64,000 nt of DNA, taken from Massospora cicadina (Eukaryota > Entomophthoromycota > Entomophthoromycetes > Entomophthorales > Entomophthoraceae). The notes under the pieces are model-generated. The model was given only the letters and a program-made list of their open reading frames with translations, had not been told where the DNA came from and did not search any database. The DNA lies in the NCBI GenBank assembly GCA_022478985.1, contig JAKSZP010012163.1, forward strand, positions 1-64,000. The letters run 5' to 3'. Positions 46,019 to 57,770 of the stretch are shown here, one piece after another. The position numbers and the translations under genes are program-made. The first letter of the stretch is position 1. Every line of letters starts with the position of its first letter.

Positions 46019-46131
46019 AAAAGAAGTGCTCCAACAAAACTTTTCTCTCTTGTTGCAATCACTTTTGCAACTTATTCAATTCAAGTATGATTCTAGTTTG
46101 ATAATCTCACAGAGGAGATTAGTCTGCGCCC

Positions 46132-47540
46132 ATGTCAGGGAGCAGCTGGGCAAGTAAGGTAAGAGGCACAGGTGGTAGGCCCGCGACCTCAAATGTTCAA
46201 AAACGCCCTGGAGAAACTGGTGGAATATAAAAAAATAAAAAACTGGTGGTCACTATTTCCCCAGAAATCCTCACTTGGCAAGCACGATGCAACCAGTACA
46301 TCAACACGCCACACTCCCAACCACTCTCGTCGGTGGAATATGGAGTCTGGGTGTTTCTGGACATCCAACAAACAGCTTTATGGGAAAAATTTGTGGGGAT
46401 GTGCACACTTTTTTCCTGACTGCGGTGTATGTCGCACCTCACTCCATGTCATGTGGTTGGCTGGACCTTGGTTTCTAAAACAAGGAGGCAGCAGACAAAG
46501 CTGCTGCAGCGCGCATAGTGATTAACCTCCCTGAAGGGCAAAAGGTCATCAAAACCAAACGCACCAGATGGACAAAATCCAACCAAATTTTCCTCACGTT
46601 TGACTTTTTGCCCACTACAGTCAAACGTGCCATTCTGGAGCAGCACCTGAAAGATGGTCTCGCTGTATATGGAGAAATAAAATCCTTCAAGATGCAACAC
46701 TTTACGCTGATGCCACACCTGTGCACCAGCAAAGCCATTGCAGTTCTGACTCCAACCAAGGAGATTGCGAAGGACCTAACCCAGATCCTGAACTCCACAT
46801 ATATCAATATTAAAGGGCATACCACCCACCCTTTCCGGGTAACCGTAGACAGTGCACCCCCCATCTGCACCCACTGTGACACGTTTGGCCATAAGACACA
46901 CGCATGCCCCACCAAGGAGGGCATCACATTCCAAGAGCACCCCTTGGTGGCTATGGCCAGCGGAGAGGCGCACTACAAACCAACCACCAGCACCAAAGAG
47001 GCTTTCCTGTGGGGAGCACAAGGCTGCTACCTACTAGTATAGCCTATCTCCACTCAAGAGCGGAAGAAGGACAAACAGGCCTGCAGGGCCGCAGCCAAGG
47101 AAGCGGCCAAAGTCACCTCTGCTATCCCAAACTTTCAACGCCAGGAGGACATTGAAACCTTCGTGGCGGAAGCAACTTGGGAATCCCTCAACCAATCAGA
47201 TTGGGAAGCCCATGCCAATTGGGCCACCCAATCTGAGGATCTGATGGGATACTAAATCTCACCCAATCTTTACAACCAAGCTCCAGTTGAAACTGACTTG
47301 GGGTTCAACCTACCTGAAAATTTTTTTGACCCAAATGTTGGTGCACCAAACTCATCCGCACCACAAAAAATTTGTTCACTGTCAGGGAAACAAAAAGTGA
47401 AGGCAAAAGCCAACGTAAACCTTTATGCTAAAATTAACAAAAACACCAATAGCGTTGCTGCAAACACCCGCACTGCCGTGAAGGCCCATGGGGATCCAGA
47501 GGAGGCTGGTGGGCCTGGGTGCCCACCCCCTCACACCTAA
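46132..47540 (+). pseudogene. LINE-2 ORF1 protein
   Basis: The start at 46132 is MSGSSWASK, the same as LINE-0. Key parts are GWLDLGF.NKEAADKAAAAR (about 46455-46515), an RRM-like segment with QIFLTFDFLPTT and LKDGLAVYGEIKSFKMQHF (46518-46710), and an intact zinc knuckle CTHCDTFGHKTHAC (about 46866-46907, CX2CX4HX4C). A basic, Lys/Ala-rich tail follows, ending at 47540. R elements show the same order and similar words. ORF1 would bind LINE RNA. Frameshifts near 46230, 46480 and 47040 disable it. Confidence 0.83.
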
Positions 47541-47544
47541 GGTG

Positions 47545-50500
47545 CGATGGGGGAAGCCTTCACTTAAGAGACATTGATTATTGCCAGACTCAAGGCCTCG
47601 CCATCCTGGGCTAGGAAACTAAGTTTTTTACAAAAAAAGTTACCTGTGGACATCCTGGCCATCTAGGAGTCCCACTGTCCACGAGGTTCTGAGGATGCTT
47701 GGAAAACCATGCTCCTCCCTTCCCTATCTTTCTGGTCAGAGCACTGTGGGGTGCTAGTTTGAAAAAACAATTTTTTAAATTTTTATCGTTGGAATTCTTC
47801 CTCAATGGCTGAGTCCTCATTGTCAATTTTTCATGGGCTGATGTGGTGCATGCTATCATCAACATCTATGCCCCAACCTGTGCATGAGAGCATCAGGAAT
47901 TTTTTTCATCAGTCAAATCCCTTCCATTACCCCCTGACCCCTTCATAGTTGGCGACATGAACTGTTGGCTAAACTCACCCACAGACCGTTAGCCTTCCTC
48001 TTCCCACGCCCCCAGGGTCATGTAGAACTTCGCGTTCTAAAGGCCACCCTTGGGTTAATAGATGCGCTGCCACAGCAAGCCCCGCTGCTAGAAAACATGA
48101 TGCACCCCCATATCCACAAAGGCTAACTAAGGTCCATGACCCTCCTTGACCTTATCCTCACGCTGGCAAAATTTTAATCTCACATTTCCCACTTCCAAAC
48201 CACAAAAATTGAATTCTCCAATCACCAGCTGGTCTTGATAACCTACCACTTACCTGTCACAGTGGCTAAGGCCCCACATTGGTGCAAACTCCACCCTCCC
48301 AAACTTGCGTTGCCAGGATTTTCCACTTGGGTGGAATCAGCAACTTTGGCAAAAGAGTTACACCGTTTTGCGCGGACCCAATTTCCACATGGTCAGCCTT
48401 CAAAGAGGATACCATCCACCCCTCTTGCCACCTCTCCTCCCAACGCTCACGAGCTACATCAGCAGTTATTTTGCGCGCTCTGGCAGAGTTGGCACACCTG
48501 GAATCCAACTTCCCAGCCACAGGCTACAGCCCTGCATGGGGCCAAAAGTGGGCGGAAGCAGCTGCCCACCTCAGCGCGCTTGAAAGGCAACACAAACATT
48601 AGGTTTGTGTTCAGTACAGGGCCAAACGCATTACAGAGGGCAACAAGTGCACCACATATTTTTTTAAAAAATTCTACGCACCACGCCAGAGCGTGGCCTG
48701 CACACAGGTGTGGAGATCGGATGATTCCGTCGTGGATACACCAGCTGAAGTGGCAATTGAAATACAAAAGTATTACTCTGAGCTATACCGATCTGATCCA
48801 ATTCAGCTGACTGAAGTGGCGAAATTTCTTGACTGCACCCACATCCGCACCAATTCCCAATACCCAGAATTAATGAATTTGATTACTCCAAATGAAATCT
48901 GGACAGCCATCCGCGGTGCACCAAATTGAAAATGCCCAGTCCCAGATGGCAATCCATATGAATTCTATAAAAAGTACTTCAAATATATATCCCCACTGCT
49001 GCTTGTCTCACTTAACCAGAGCCTTCTAGAAACGCGCCTTCTACCAGGAGGACAAGAGGCCTTCACCGTCACACTCTTCAAGAAAGGGGACAAGCTAGAC
49101 TTAGTTAACTGGTGCCCAATTCTTTAACTAACACGGATATAAAAATTAAACTAAAATCATGGCTAACCATTTAGGGATTGTAGCATCTGCCACCATCTCC
49201 CCAGAACAATTCAGTTTTATACCCAAAAGGTCGATTTGGGACAACGTGCACTTTGTGGCTAGTGCATGCCAGTCCACAGCCTCTGGGGCACTTGTATTTT
49301 TGGACCAACAGAAGGCCTATGATAGAGTAAACTGGGAATACCTCAGGGCCTGCCTCCATCAATTCCGCTTACCCCTCGCTTCATCAACTGGGTAATGCTG
49401 CTCACAGAATCTGCAACAATGGCAGTGCGTAGCCCTGGCTTCCTAACGGAAGTAGTCCGCCCTCAAAGGGGCCTACAACAAGAAGACCCCCTTAGCCCAC
49501 TCTTATACAACTTCAGCCTTGACTCACTACTTCGAAATGTGAATGCATACCTCATTGAAGTACATGTATCAAGCCAAGCCCCAGTCAAGATGATGGCGTT
49601 TGCAAATGACTGTGTGGTTGGGGTGTTTAATAATAAAGATGCACGCGCGCTTGAAGCTCTCATCCAGGAATATTCCAGGGTAAGTAATGCTGCACAGAAA
49701 GCTTCCAAAACTGAAATCATCCTCCTTGGTCGGTATCAAGCATGCTGGGCCCCAGCGACCAGTTCCCAGTCCGGCCCATCTGCTCACACACGTGCTCGCC
49801 CTCCCTGCTCACCCCACACCGCCCCACTAGTGCTCCCCTTCGTGCCACGCCCTACCATAGGGCCTGTCCGCCACCTGGGTGTGTGGGTGGAGGCAGGCAG
49901 GTATGCCTTGGCAGTAATGGAAAGTCATATTCTAGACAACGTGACAAAGCGCATCGCCTCCCTCAGAACCCACCCTACTTCCCTTACTGGCAGGATTGTT
50001 TTAGCCAACTTCATGCTCCTCTCCAAAGTCGGTTTGGAGCCCACGCCATCGCCTTCTCCCCAGGCTTTATCAAATCAATGTATGCCCTCCTGCAAGGATG
50101 GCTTTGGTCAGGCCGCCCACCACCAGTACGGCTTGAGGTCATGTTTGGCCCTCATCATCATGGTGGCATGGTCCTGCTTGAATTAAAAGCTCATGCTGCC
50201 AAGATCCTGGGCACACGCATTGCGGCTGTCACTGCCCCTACGCTCCCCTCCCAACACTGGTCCCGCGCGGCCCACTCCAACTTCTCCCGCGCCTTGGGCC
50301 TTAACAATCCATCGAACCCTCACTCCTTGATGAGATACCTGGCTTACCACCCATCGGCCACAGGCCCTCACGGTACTAAAACCCACTAAAAACGAATCCT
50401 CCTCTCCATGCGGAGTGCAGAGTGGAGAATTTGTATTAGCAGATACACAGCCCAGAGAGGCCGCCCCTCTCCTCAGTTCACAGAAGAGGTACAGAGGCTA

Positions 50501-51166
50501 CCCATTCAAGATGGCGTGGTCCCCACATGGCCCCATGTCCTATCCAGGGTGGACAACCTGGACATGATGGACATCCCTTACTCCATCGAGACCCAGAAGA
50601 CTATTTGGAAATACGCACACCACCCTCTGTTGCTGCCTCAAATCCGTTCCCATGTGTGGCGCTGCCTAAGGCAGGTATACCATACGGCTGAGCGCTCTAA
50701 CGCTTTACACTCATCCTGCGTCATGTGTGGCCAGTATGGAACGCTGTTCCACCGCCTGGAGAAGTGTCCTACCTCTAAATTGATATGGCGCGAAGTTCAA
50801 CGTCTGCTTGGCCAGGATCAAACACATCCCTTCAGTCTGTCAAGAGATATGTTTGCTATATCCATGGTATCTCCCCTTCCACCCTCCCTCCATGCTCTGG
50901 TGGTCGCAATCGCCATGTAAACTATCCACATGATTGTCTTGGATGCCATCGCAGGATCCACCCCCACCCTCCCTGAAGCTGTACACAGATTCTGGTCCCA
51001 TTTGGTGGACCACTTCCAAGCGTGGATGTATGGGTACCTCCCACTGCGTCGCCATCAGCTGGTCTCCTCCTGGTTCCCAGTTTGGTTCATCAAATCGGAC
51101 CCTTTCCTCCACATGTGTTCAATAGTGGCTACGGCCCCTTCACACGTCCCCTCCCACTCCCCATAG
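47545..51166 (+). pseudogene. LINE-2 ORF2: endonuclease and reverse transcriptase
   Basis: Endonuclease blocks include KLSFLQKKLPVDILAI, ESHCPRGSEDAW and EFSNHQLV (about 47600-48240). RT blocks include SPEQFSFIPKRSIWDNVHFV, GALVFLDQQKAYDRVNWEYL (49159-49395) and QRGLQQEDPLSPLLYNFSLD. The catalytic box is MAFANDC at 49595-49613, so the first catalytic Asp is Asn and the enzyme is dead. The C-terminal knuckle CVMCGQYGTLFHRLEKC (50717-50766) fits the CX2CX7HX4C of L1-group ORF2. The frame ends near 51166. Confidence 0.9.
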
Positions 51167-51324
51167 TGGTGTTCCCGCTGGCAACAAGAGATAGCGTCGC
51201 TTCTCTGGGGTGCCTTCCAAGTTACTAAGTTTCGTTTCTTTCAGGTCAGTTTTGGAAGTGTCCATCCCCTGGTCAGCCTTCCTCGCAATAAATTTAAATT
51301 TAAATTTAAAAGAAGTGCTCCAAC

Positions 51325-52190
51325 GCTTGTGAACCTCTAACATCAAGCTAAAGCCCTTTAAGTGTACTCATTTTAAAATAAGTTGAATTTTTTGGGCACG
51401 CTATATCTTAGATGGGATATACCTCTAAAAGATAAAGTAGAAGAAATATCTAAGATGACCGCACCCAAAACCCTTCATGACATACAGGTATTCTTGGGTA
51501 TGATGGGGTATTACCATCAATTTATCCCCATGTTCGTCCAGCTTAGTGAGTCCCTCGTATGTCTCTTAGTCAAGAACACTCTGTTCTATTGGGGTGCTGA
51601 ACAAAAAGCCGCATTTGAGACCCTGAAAGCGCTATTACAAAAAAGGCCTATCCTCCATCACCCTGACTATGGCAAGCCTTTCATGTTGTTCACAGACGCC
51701 TCTGATTATGCCATTGGAGATATCTTGGCTCAGTTGGATGAAGGTGAGGTCGATCATCCTGTGTCCTACTTCAGAAAAATGCTCTAAAAGCTTAGCGCGA
51801 CTATAATGTCACTGAGAAGGAGTGCCTGGCTGTCCTTCTCGCTGTCAAATACTACTGCCCTTTTCTATATGGGACATCATTCAAAGTAATTACTGACCAC
51901 GCCTCCTTGAAGTGGTTACAGAAATATTAAAGGTCCTTTGGGCGGTTGGCTTTCTGGGCTCTTATCTCCAACACTATGATATGACCATTGAGCATCGAGC
52001 TGGGATGAGCCATATGAACGTTGATGGGTTGACGCGGCTGCCTATCCTACACCTTGACAATAGTGAAGCAGAGAGGTTTCATGACCTCCTCATGACTCCT
52101 GATGCTTGGGCGGATGAAGATGAACCTGCACAAAAGATGCTAGCACAGCATACCCCGCAATACTAAGGTGGAAAGTAGAAAGTTGTATAA
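51325..52190 (+). pseudogene. Gyp-4 RT thumb and RNase H
   Basis: It continues directly from 46018 once LINE-2 is removed. KVEEISKMTAPKTLHDIQVF, LGMMGYYHQFIPMFVQLSES and FYWGAEQKAAFETLK form the thumb. RNase H has MLFTDASDYAIGDILAQLDE, VDHPVSYFRKML (51690-51787), then ITDHASLKWLQ and MTIEHRAGMSHMNVDGLTRL. The sequence is close to Gyp-1 over the same region (14307-14672). Stops occur near 51788 and 51930. Confidence 0.88.
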
Positions 52191-53272
52191 GAAGGTGGGA
52201 GCAAACTGGTTGCCCTATCTTCGGCCATATGAGCGAGTACCTGTGATTATGGAGTCTTACACTATTATGGGGCATGGCGGAGTATGCAGAACATATAAGT
52301 GCATTTAAGAGCGGTATTACTGGGAAGGTCATGGAGATCATACAGGAAGTCTTGGATGACTGTATGATCTGTAAAAAACAATCCAACTATAAAACCCGGT
52401 ACCAGTATCAACTGACTATTCCCTAACAACCCTTCCTCACCATAAGTTTGGAAGTGGTAGATTTCTCCCTCAAACTACAGGTGGTAATCGCTTTATCTTG
52501 GTCAGAATTGATCATTATACCAAATGGTTGAAGCTGTTGCTTTACCCGCTCAGAATGCTAAGGCCATTGCCATCTTCCTGCATCAATATAGCTTTACGTG
52601 GCATGGTTACTCCCAGGTCCTCCTTTGTGATAATGGGAATAATTTTACCTCCTGAGTGGTAAAGCACATCGCCAACTTCATGGAGCACAACAGGTCTTCT
52701 TGGCACCCTATAACCCATCCACCAATGGTGCCATAGAAAGAGCAATTGGGACCCTGGTCTCTATACTTCAGAAAATGGCCAACTCTGACCTTCTCCACTG
52801 AAATCTTTACTTACCCAGTGCCCTCATGGCTTACCATATTAGCTACCATCACATCCTTAAAATGTCTCCATTTCATGTTTTGTACAGCTGAGAACCTGGG
52901 GTGCCTGATTTACTAGCCAAAAATGTTTTCTCAGCTAGGACTGATCCAGAGCAAGCCATTAAGAAGTTGGCGCAGCACATCATCTAGTTACAGTCTGAGG
53001 CGATGACCAAATTAGCAAAAACTGTCACTAAAGAGGGAAAAGTGGCCAATGAGCTCTGGCCACCACTCCCTTCCATCCAAGTGGCAGACTTGGTACTCTA
53101 CTACCACAACCAAATCATGCCTAGAAAGGAGAAGCTTGGGTCCATCTGGGAAGGGCCTTTCATAGCACCTATAAGTGAGGGGATGAGTATTCTATTAAAT
53201 CCCTTACTTCTGGAGTTATGATTAACTGAGTGCATGGATGGTTCTTGCGACCTTATTCCCCCTACCACTCTT
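52191..53272 (+). pseudogene. Gyp-4 integrase
   Basis: With several shifts, HYTKW, LLCDNGNNFTS (about 52620-52655), STNGAIERAIGTLVSILQKM (about 52715-52775) and HILKMSPFHVLY (52845-52885) identify the core, with the second Asp and the Glu readable. The C-terminal part is EKLGSIWEGPF (about 53130) and VHGW...RPYSP near 53240. No chromodomain is present. It is heavily broken. Confidence 0.8.
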
Positions 53273-53283
53273 GAAGGAGGTAA
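53273..53283 (+). other. Gyp-4 polypurine tract
   Basis: GAAGGAGGTAA directly precedes LTR B (TGTCAGAC). Confidence 0.75.
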
Positions 53284-54214
53284 TGTCAGACAATTACAAG
53301 TCTGATGTATTAAAAAGAGTGGTTTAGTGTGATGAATGATGAAAAGATTGGACAAAAGACCCTAGTCAATTCCTGGTGGAACCCCTGAAATTGGGGTAAG
53401 ACTTTTATTATTTAACTGAGGCAAGCTGACCAGGGGACAGGCATTACCAAAGGAAAGAAAGAAACGACATGAAACCTGAACAGGGTCAACTCCATCAAAG
53501 AAAGTTTTTCCACCTCCAGATCAGGACTCAAATTTTTCTGGTTACGTCATGGGTAAGGTTTTCATGTTATTAAACCTACTAACCGCCAATAGCTTCCTTT
53601 GGCTGGCACCCCAATCGATGTGCAAAGGGCGGGAAATGAACCCGCAACCTTCAGGTTGGTAGCCGTATGCCCTTACTGACTCGCCTTCCACCCCCGGGGT
53701 AACACTTTTATTAATAATAAGGTAAACAAGATGATTTTAGGCGGTTAGATTGGCACAAATCGTCAGCCAAATCGGGGTGTTCATTGGAGGCTCCTCTTCA
53801 GGACACTTATAATTTAGTACAGCCTACACCGCGGATACTGGCCCCTTTTATAGGGTCAGAGGGGGTCCCTCCAACAGCCGCCATATAAAAGTGAAGTGAG
53901 TCTCCCAAGATCCAGTAGGTCAAATCTCAATATTCTTAAATTTGGACTTTACTAAGCAATCCAAACTTTGAGCCTTGACATTTTAAATGATAAGTATCAA
54001 CTTATTAGTAGGTTTGTTTTTGATCCCATCGCCACTACCTACTAAAATCTTATAAAACCCAATCTTTTATATTACATATAAGTTTTACTATTTTAACTAG
54101 TGGTTATAAGCCCCTTCAACTATTTCAGCAGTTGAAAATATTTACCCTGCTCTTTTGTTGAAATCATGAATTAATTAGCACCTGCGAGCAATCCCCTACC
54201 CTGATTCCAACAAT
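53284..54214 (+). repeat. Gyp-4 3' LTR (LTR B), carrying SINE-2
   Basis: This LTR starts TGTCAGACAATTACAAG and ends TTCCAACA. Without SINE-2 and its duplication it is about 628 bp. A TATA-like CCCCTTTTATAGG is at 53842-53854. Its middle and 3' parts resemble LTR C (54633-55367; shared TGAAGTGAG and CAATCCAAAC) more than LTR A at the other end of the element, which is unexpected for one insertion. Confidence 0.8.
53411..53695 (-). mobile_element. SINE-2: second copy of the tRNA-like SINE
   Basis: This 285 bp reverse-strand copy is flanked by GGGGTAAGACTTTTATTA (53393-53410) and GGGGTAACACTTTTATTA (53696-53713). It aligns with SINE-1 throughout. The B box on the minus strand is GGTTCATTTCC (one change). 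Its 3' end on the minus strand is CCCCTGGTCAGCTTGCCTC, then AGTTAAATAATAA. It inserted into LTR B, so it is younger than that LTR. Confidence 0.9.
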
Positions 54215-54632
54215 AAGCCCACTTTACCAAATATCAGATTAGAGACTACGTTATGTTATCATTCTCAGCCTGGTGATAGAATGGAAAAATAAATTAACTG
54301 GTCAGGTCCTTATTGAGTCATTTCTTATAGAGGGCTTGAGTACTTGATTGTTCATGATGAGACGGGTATCATTGTAAATTGTGTTCATCCTAGGTTTCAG
54401 AAGATTCATCCTCCTCTACTATTAGATCTTAGGGTGAAGTGTCAGGATTTCGCCAACTTCTTCTGTCTCTGAATCTGTTACCCCAAATATTTCTCTGTCA
54501 GTTGCTGAGGCGGAGGTAAGTGAATTTGTTCACATCAAGTCTCCTAAACATAATCACGCTTATCCTAATCAAGTAATCTCAGATGATTTGATCTCTCAGA
54601 GATTATAAAGATCAGATCAAAGGCAAGAATCT
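54215..54632 (+). pseudogene. Gyp-X integrase C-terminal end
   Basis: The plus strand reads EYLIVHDETGIIVNCVHPRF followed by QKIHPP (about 54330-54420). This corresponds to the final integrase residues of Gyp-2 and Gyp-5 (VVNRVHTNYLK, IINCVHTKF). A 3' untranslated stretch leads to LTR C. The rest of this element is missing on the left, where LTR B ends. Confidence 0.7.
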
Positions 54633-55367
54633 TGTCAGACAATTACAATTCTGATTGTGTAATAGGAGTGTTTCAGTTCAAAATAAGGAAAAAGGCGGCT
54701 AAAAGACACTGGCAATTCTTGGTGGAACCCTTTAAATCAGGGCAATACTTTCATTTGTAATACTCAACCAAGTAGCATTCATTTTGGTAGCCAGATTGCA
54801 CTAACCATGCGTCAGGATCAGGGGAGTCCATCTGAGGTCCTTCCTCATCCCATTAACCATTTAAGTAAACCACATACGCGGGGACAACCCTTTTATAGCC
54901 TTGGGGGGGGTCCCACCAGGTGTAAAAATTATCCCCATGGTATTTGATTCATATATATAAAATTCTTTCCCAACAGACTGGTATTACCTACTATTGACCC
55001 TTTATTGGCCATTCCATTGAAGTGAAGTGAGCTTTGAAAGATCTGATAGGTTAAAACCCTATATTTCATGAATTGGTCATTACTAAGTCAATCCAAACTA
55101 TAAGCTTTAACACAATTAAATACTAATCATGGAGATATTGATATGGTTCACTTTTTATCCCGCCAATATCACTTTTAATATATATAAAATAAAAAATCTG
55201 TTTTTTTATAGTATATAAATTTCTCATATTTAATTCTTTCTTTAGTACTAAAATCCCCCAATTTTACAATAAGCAGTTGAGAGGTTGGTATACTACTGTT
55301 TCTGCTGAATTGTCAAATTCTGCGCAATTAGCAACAGCGAGCATCAGCCATTGCCAGAATTTTGACA
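54633..55367 (+). repeat. LTR C, 3' LTR of Gyp-X
   Basis: This 735 bp LTR has TGTCAGACAATTACAATTC at its start and TTTTGACA at its end. A TATA-like CCCTTTTATAGCC is at about 54888-54900. It is related to LTR B and more distantly to LTR A and the Gyp-1 LTR. The right flank is CCTCT; the matching left copy is not in the window. Confidence 0.72.
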
Positions 55368-57765
55368 CCTCTACAAAACTTATATATATTGAGTCTTTAC
55401 AATAATATAAATTAAGTCTTTTCGTCAGTTAATAACTACTTTTATATATTTACAGCTTTTTTGGAGAGTCCACTAAAGTAACTTCAATAGAAGACCTGAC
55501 ATTTTTGAAGTGTAATTTAATACTTTAAGCCTGGTCTCATTGAGAACTGGCCCTTACACCTGTCTGAACTCACTTGCACTTATTACTAACTTCACTACCT
55601 TAGTAATGCATCCCCCTCACTGATACATTGCAGTTAGTCACATGTCCTTAAAACAAGAGGTCACAGAAGAAACAAAACTGATTATGTATTATTCATATAT
55701 ATATATATATTCAATTTTTTCTCATTTTAATAAGAATCTCCCCTATTACCTTCCCATATTTTTTTATCTAATTATAAATTTATATATATATCTTTCTATG
55801 TTTTAATATATATAACTTAGAGCCAATACTTTAAGTATTTAATATGGACCCTATAAACAATATGACCATTGGAGATGTTTTTGGATGCATAGGCATCCAT
55901 TGCCAACTTGGCAGTAATTCTTAATGGGCCCAACCATAAGGCGTCCATTTTGTTTTTTTTTTACTAAATCCTGGTGTATCACAATAGGGTACCCTATCAC
56001 CAAAATGTTATTCCTTGAAATCTTGTTGGTTGCAATCATCTTGTGTCTTTGCGCTGATTCTTTTCGTTAAAGTCAGGTAGAATGCCTTTGATTGCAGTTT
56101 GATTATAATATTAACAGTTGCGTTGAGTATTGCTCTGCGCTCATCCCTGAAACTGGTTCCGCTGCTGAATACAAAATCAGTGATAGTGAGGCTCTTTGTC
56201 CAAATAAGTGTTTGACTTTTGGTTAAATGTTTGCATATGATAACTAATATTGTATGCAAAGGTAATTGAAAACAGAAAGATTGTTAAGTGGAGGTTTTCT
56301 CCACTACCTATTTTTTACAGTGTCATGACTAGAGTTTTGCTGACTCTTTCTACCTTCCCATCTGTCTTTAGGCGGTAGGAAACTGTTTAAAATTTTATTT
56401 TATTACATTATTAATTCAAAGATAGATTAAACATTTTGAAAATTGTTATTGCCAATCAGAGCTTTTAGTGATGATTGTCAACTAAAGTATTAGTCATATT
56501 CCCTTGGGTTGGGACCATCTAGTACTAAAATAAAAGTATTAGTCATATATAATCAATGAAAAGGACCTGATGATTATTTAAATTATTATTTTCATTGAGG
56601 ATCACCTCCAACAATATTGAGTAGGGATTCATTGGAGGGTAACACCCAATAGTCAAATTTTATGATAAATTGTTCTGATCAAATGATGGGGGAGTTTTTC
56701 AAAATACCAAGGCGTTCTTAACGCTTGTTTCAATGGCAGTAGGCGTCATCATGTAACACGACCCTAATAAATTGGTGTCCAGCTCCAGACACTAATATAT
56801 AATTTCTGAACATTGAGGATTATTTTACTCAAGAAAATCAAGGCAAAGATACCTGCTAGTACTCAGAAGCTAAAATCCAAGGGTCAAAACCATCTGAAGA
56901 ACAATTAAATAATCGCCAGTGGGCAGCTGAAAAGCTGTGCACCAAGTGTACTATAAAACCCCCAATATTTCCCAATAAAGACAGATCATAATTAATAAAA
57001 AATAAATCTTTTTATACATTGGATTTATAGCTTTCTCTTGGGATAAGAGTGCAAGAATTAGATATCCTTAGGTTGTTGTTGTTATCAGATCTCCGCTTGG
57101 CTATGCGTGAAAAGAATAAAGAAGAGTTTCTTACCAGCCTAAAAATATCTTCAAGAGGAAGAAGATCCTGTTTAACGTTATAACTTATAATCAACGTGGC
57201 TTTTAGAGCAATCAACTTTAATAATATTCCCACTAATATTGTTCCAGTTTATTCAATCTATCTAATAAATGCAATTTGTCAAGAATCTGTACAGTAAATC
57301 AAGGAGCAAAAGCAAGCTATAATTTTGAGAGCGTCCCTGATTTTAATAGAAATAGACATCACTCCTCAGAAAACCCATTAGTTCATTCAGAATTGGGATC
57401 ATATAGGGTGTAAAGTTGTTTTATTATCACTAAATAATATTCATGGGCATCCATACTGGTACATTACTTGGTAAAGTATGAATCTCACTGTGCTTGTAGA
57501 ATCAACTCTGCTCAAAGCCTTCATCTTGACTCATCTATTCAGATGGTCTATCGTGACTATGATGTACTTTAACTCCCTCAGTACTAACACTAAAAGGTAC
57601 CATTAGATCTATTGATACCATGCGTCAAGCAAACCCTGTGCATACTAACTGGTATCCCATCACATTTATGTGGGGCTTGTGGAGTTGAAATTTCATGTAA
57701 AAGACTAGATAATCAGCAACATAATAATTAAATTGATTAGTAGTAATAATGCTGGTGTAGATGGT
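55368..57765 (-). pseudogene. Gyp-6 integrase remnant
   Basis: The core on the minus strand reads RVDSTSTVRFILYQVMYQYG then ILFSDN (about 57540-57420), matching VDATNTARFILDQVVYQHGY...LIDNG of Gyp-2. Toward 56260-55850, KRISAKTQDDCNQQDFKE and VGPIKNY resemble the C-terminal region. Everything between is full of stops. Small AT microsatellites (for example 55697-55712) and one stub (56500) lie in it. Confidence 0.65.
56500..56532 (+). mobile_element. Retroposed 3' stub 5 (33 bp)
   Basis: TCCCTTGGGTTGGGACCATC, then TAGTACTAAAATAA, lies between TAAAGTATTAGTCATAT (56483-56499) and AAAGTATTAGTCATAT (56533-56548). It matches stub 1 base for base over 30 bases but starts further downstream, showing variable 5' truncation and a fixed 3' end. 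Confidence 0.82.
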
Positions 57766-57770
57766 CCATT

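Larger units (their letters stand above)
46036..51307 (+). mobile_element. LINE-2: full-length L1/Tx1-like LINE
   Basis: This 5272 bp element has an exact 17 bp target duplication AAAAGAAGTGCTCCAAC (46019-46035 and 51308-51324), inside Gyp-4 RT. The 5' UTR (~95 bases) keeps the GTTGCAA/TTGCAAC hairpin (46052-46071). ORF1, ORF2 and a 3' UTR follow, ending CATCCCCTGGTCAGCCTTCC, then TCG and (AAATTT)n. It shares its 5' end with LINE-0 and its length with LINE-1. Confidence 0.94.

Noticed and set aside
46475..46927. A 150-codon minus-strand ORF
   Set aside because: It is antisense to LINE-2 ORF1, whose sense strand has the RRM-like region and zinc knuckle.
49742..50389. A 215-codon plus ORF in a different frame from LINE-2 RT
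   Set aside because: The overlapping ORF2 frame joins smoothly to the C-terminal LINE domain in pieces, so this frame is part of the frameshifted ORF2 and not a separate gene.
26923..54214. Treating LTR A and LTR B as a normal LTR pair of one insertion
   Set aside because: They differ through most of their length and the five-base flanks do not match, unlike the clean pairs of Gyp-1, Gyp-2 and Gyp-3.
55697..55712. TA microsatellite as a structured element
   Set aside because: It is a short simple repeat in AT-rich DNA with no flanking pattern.
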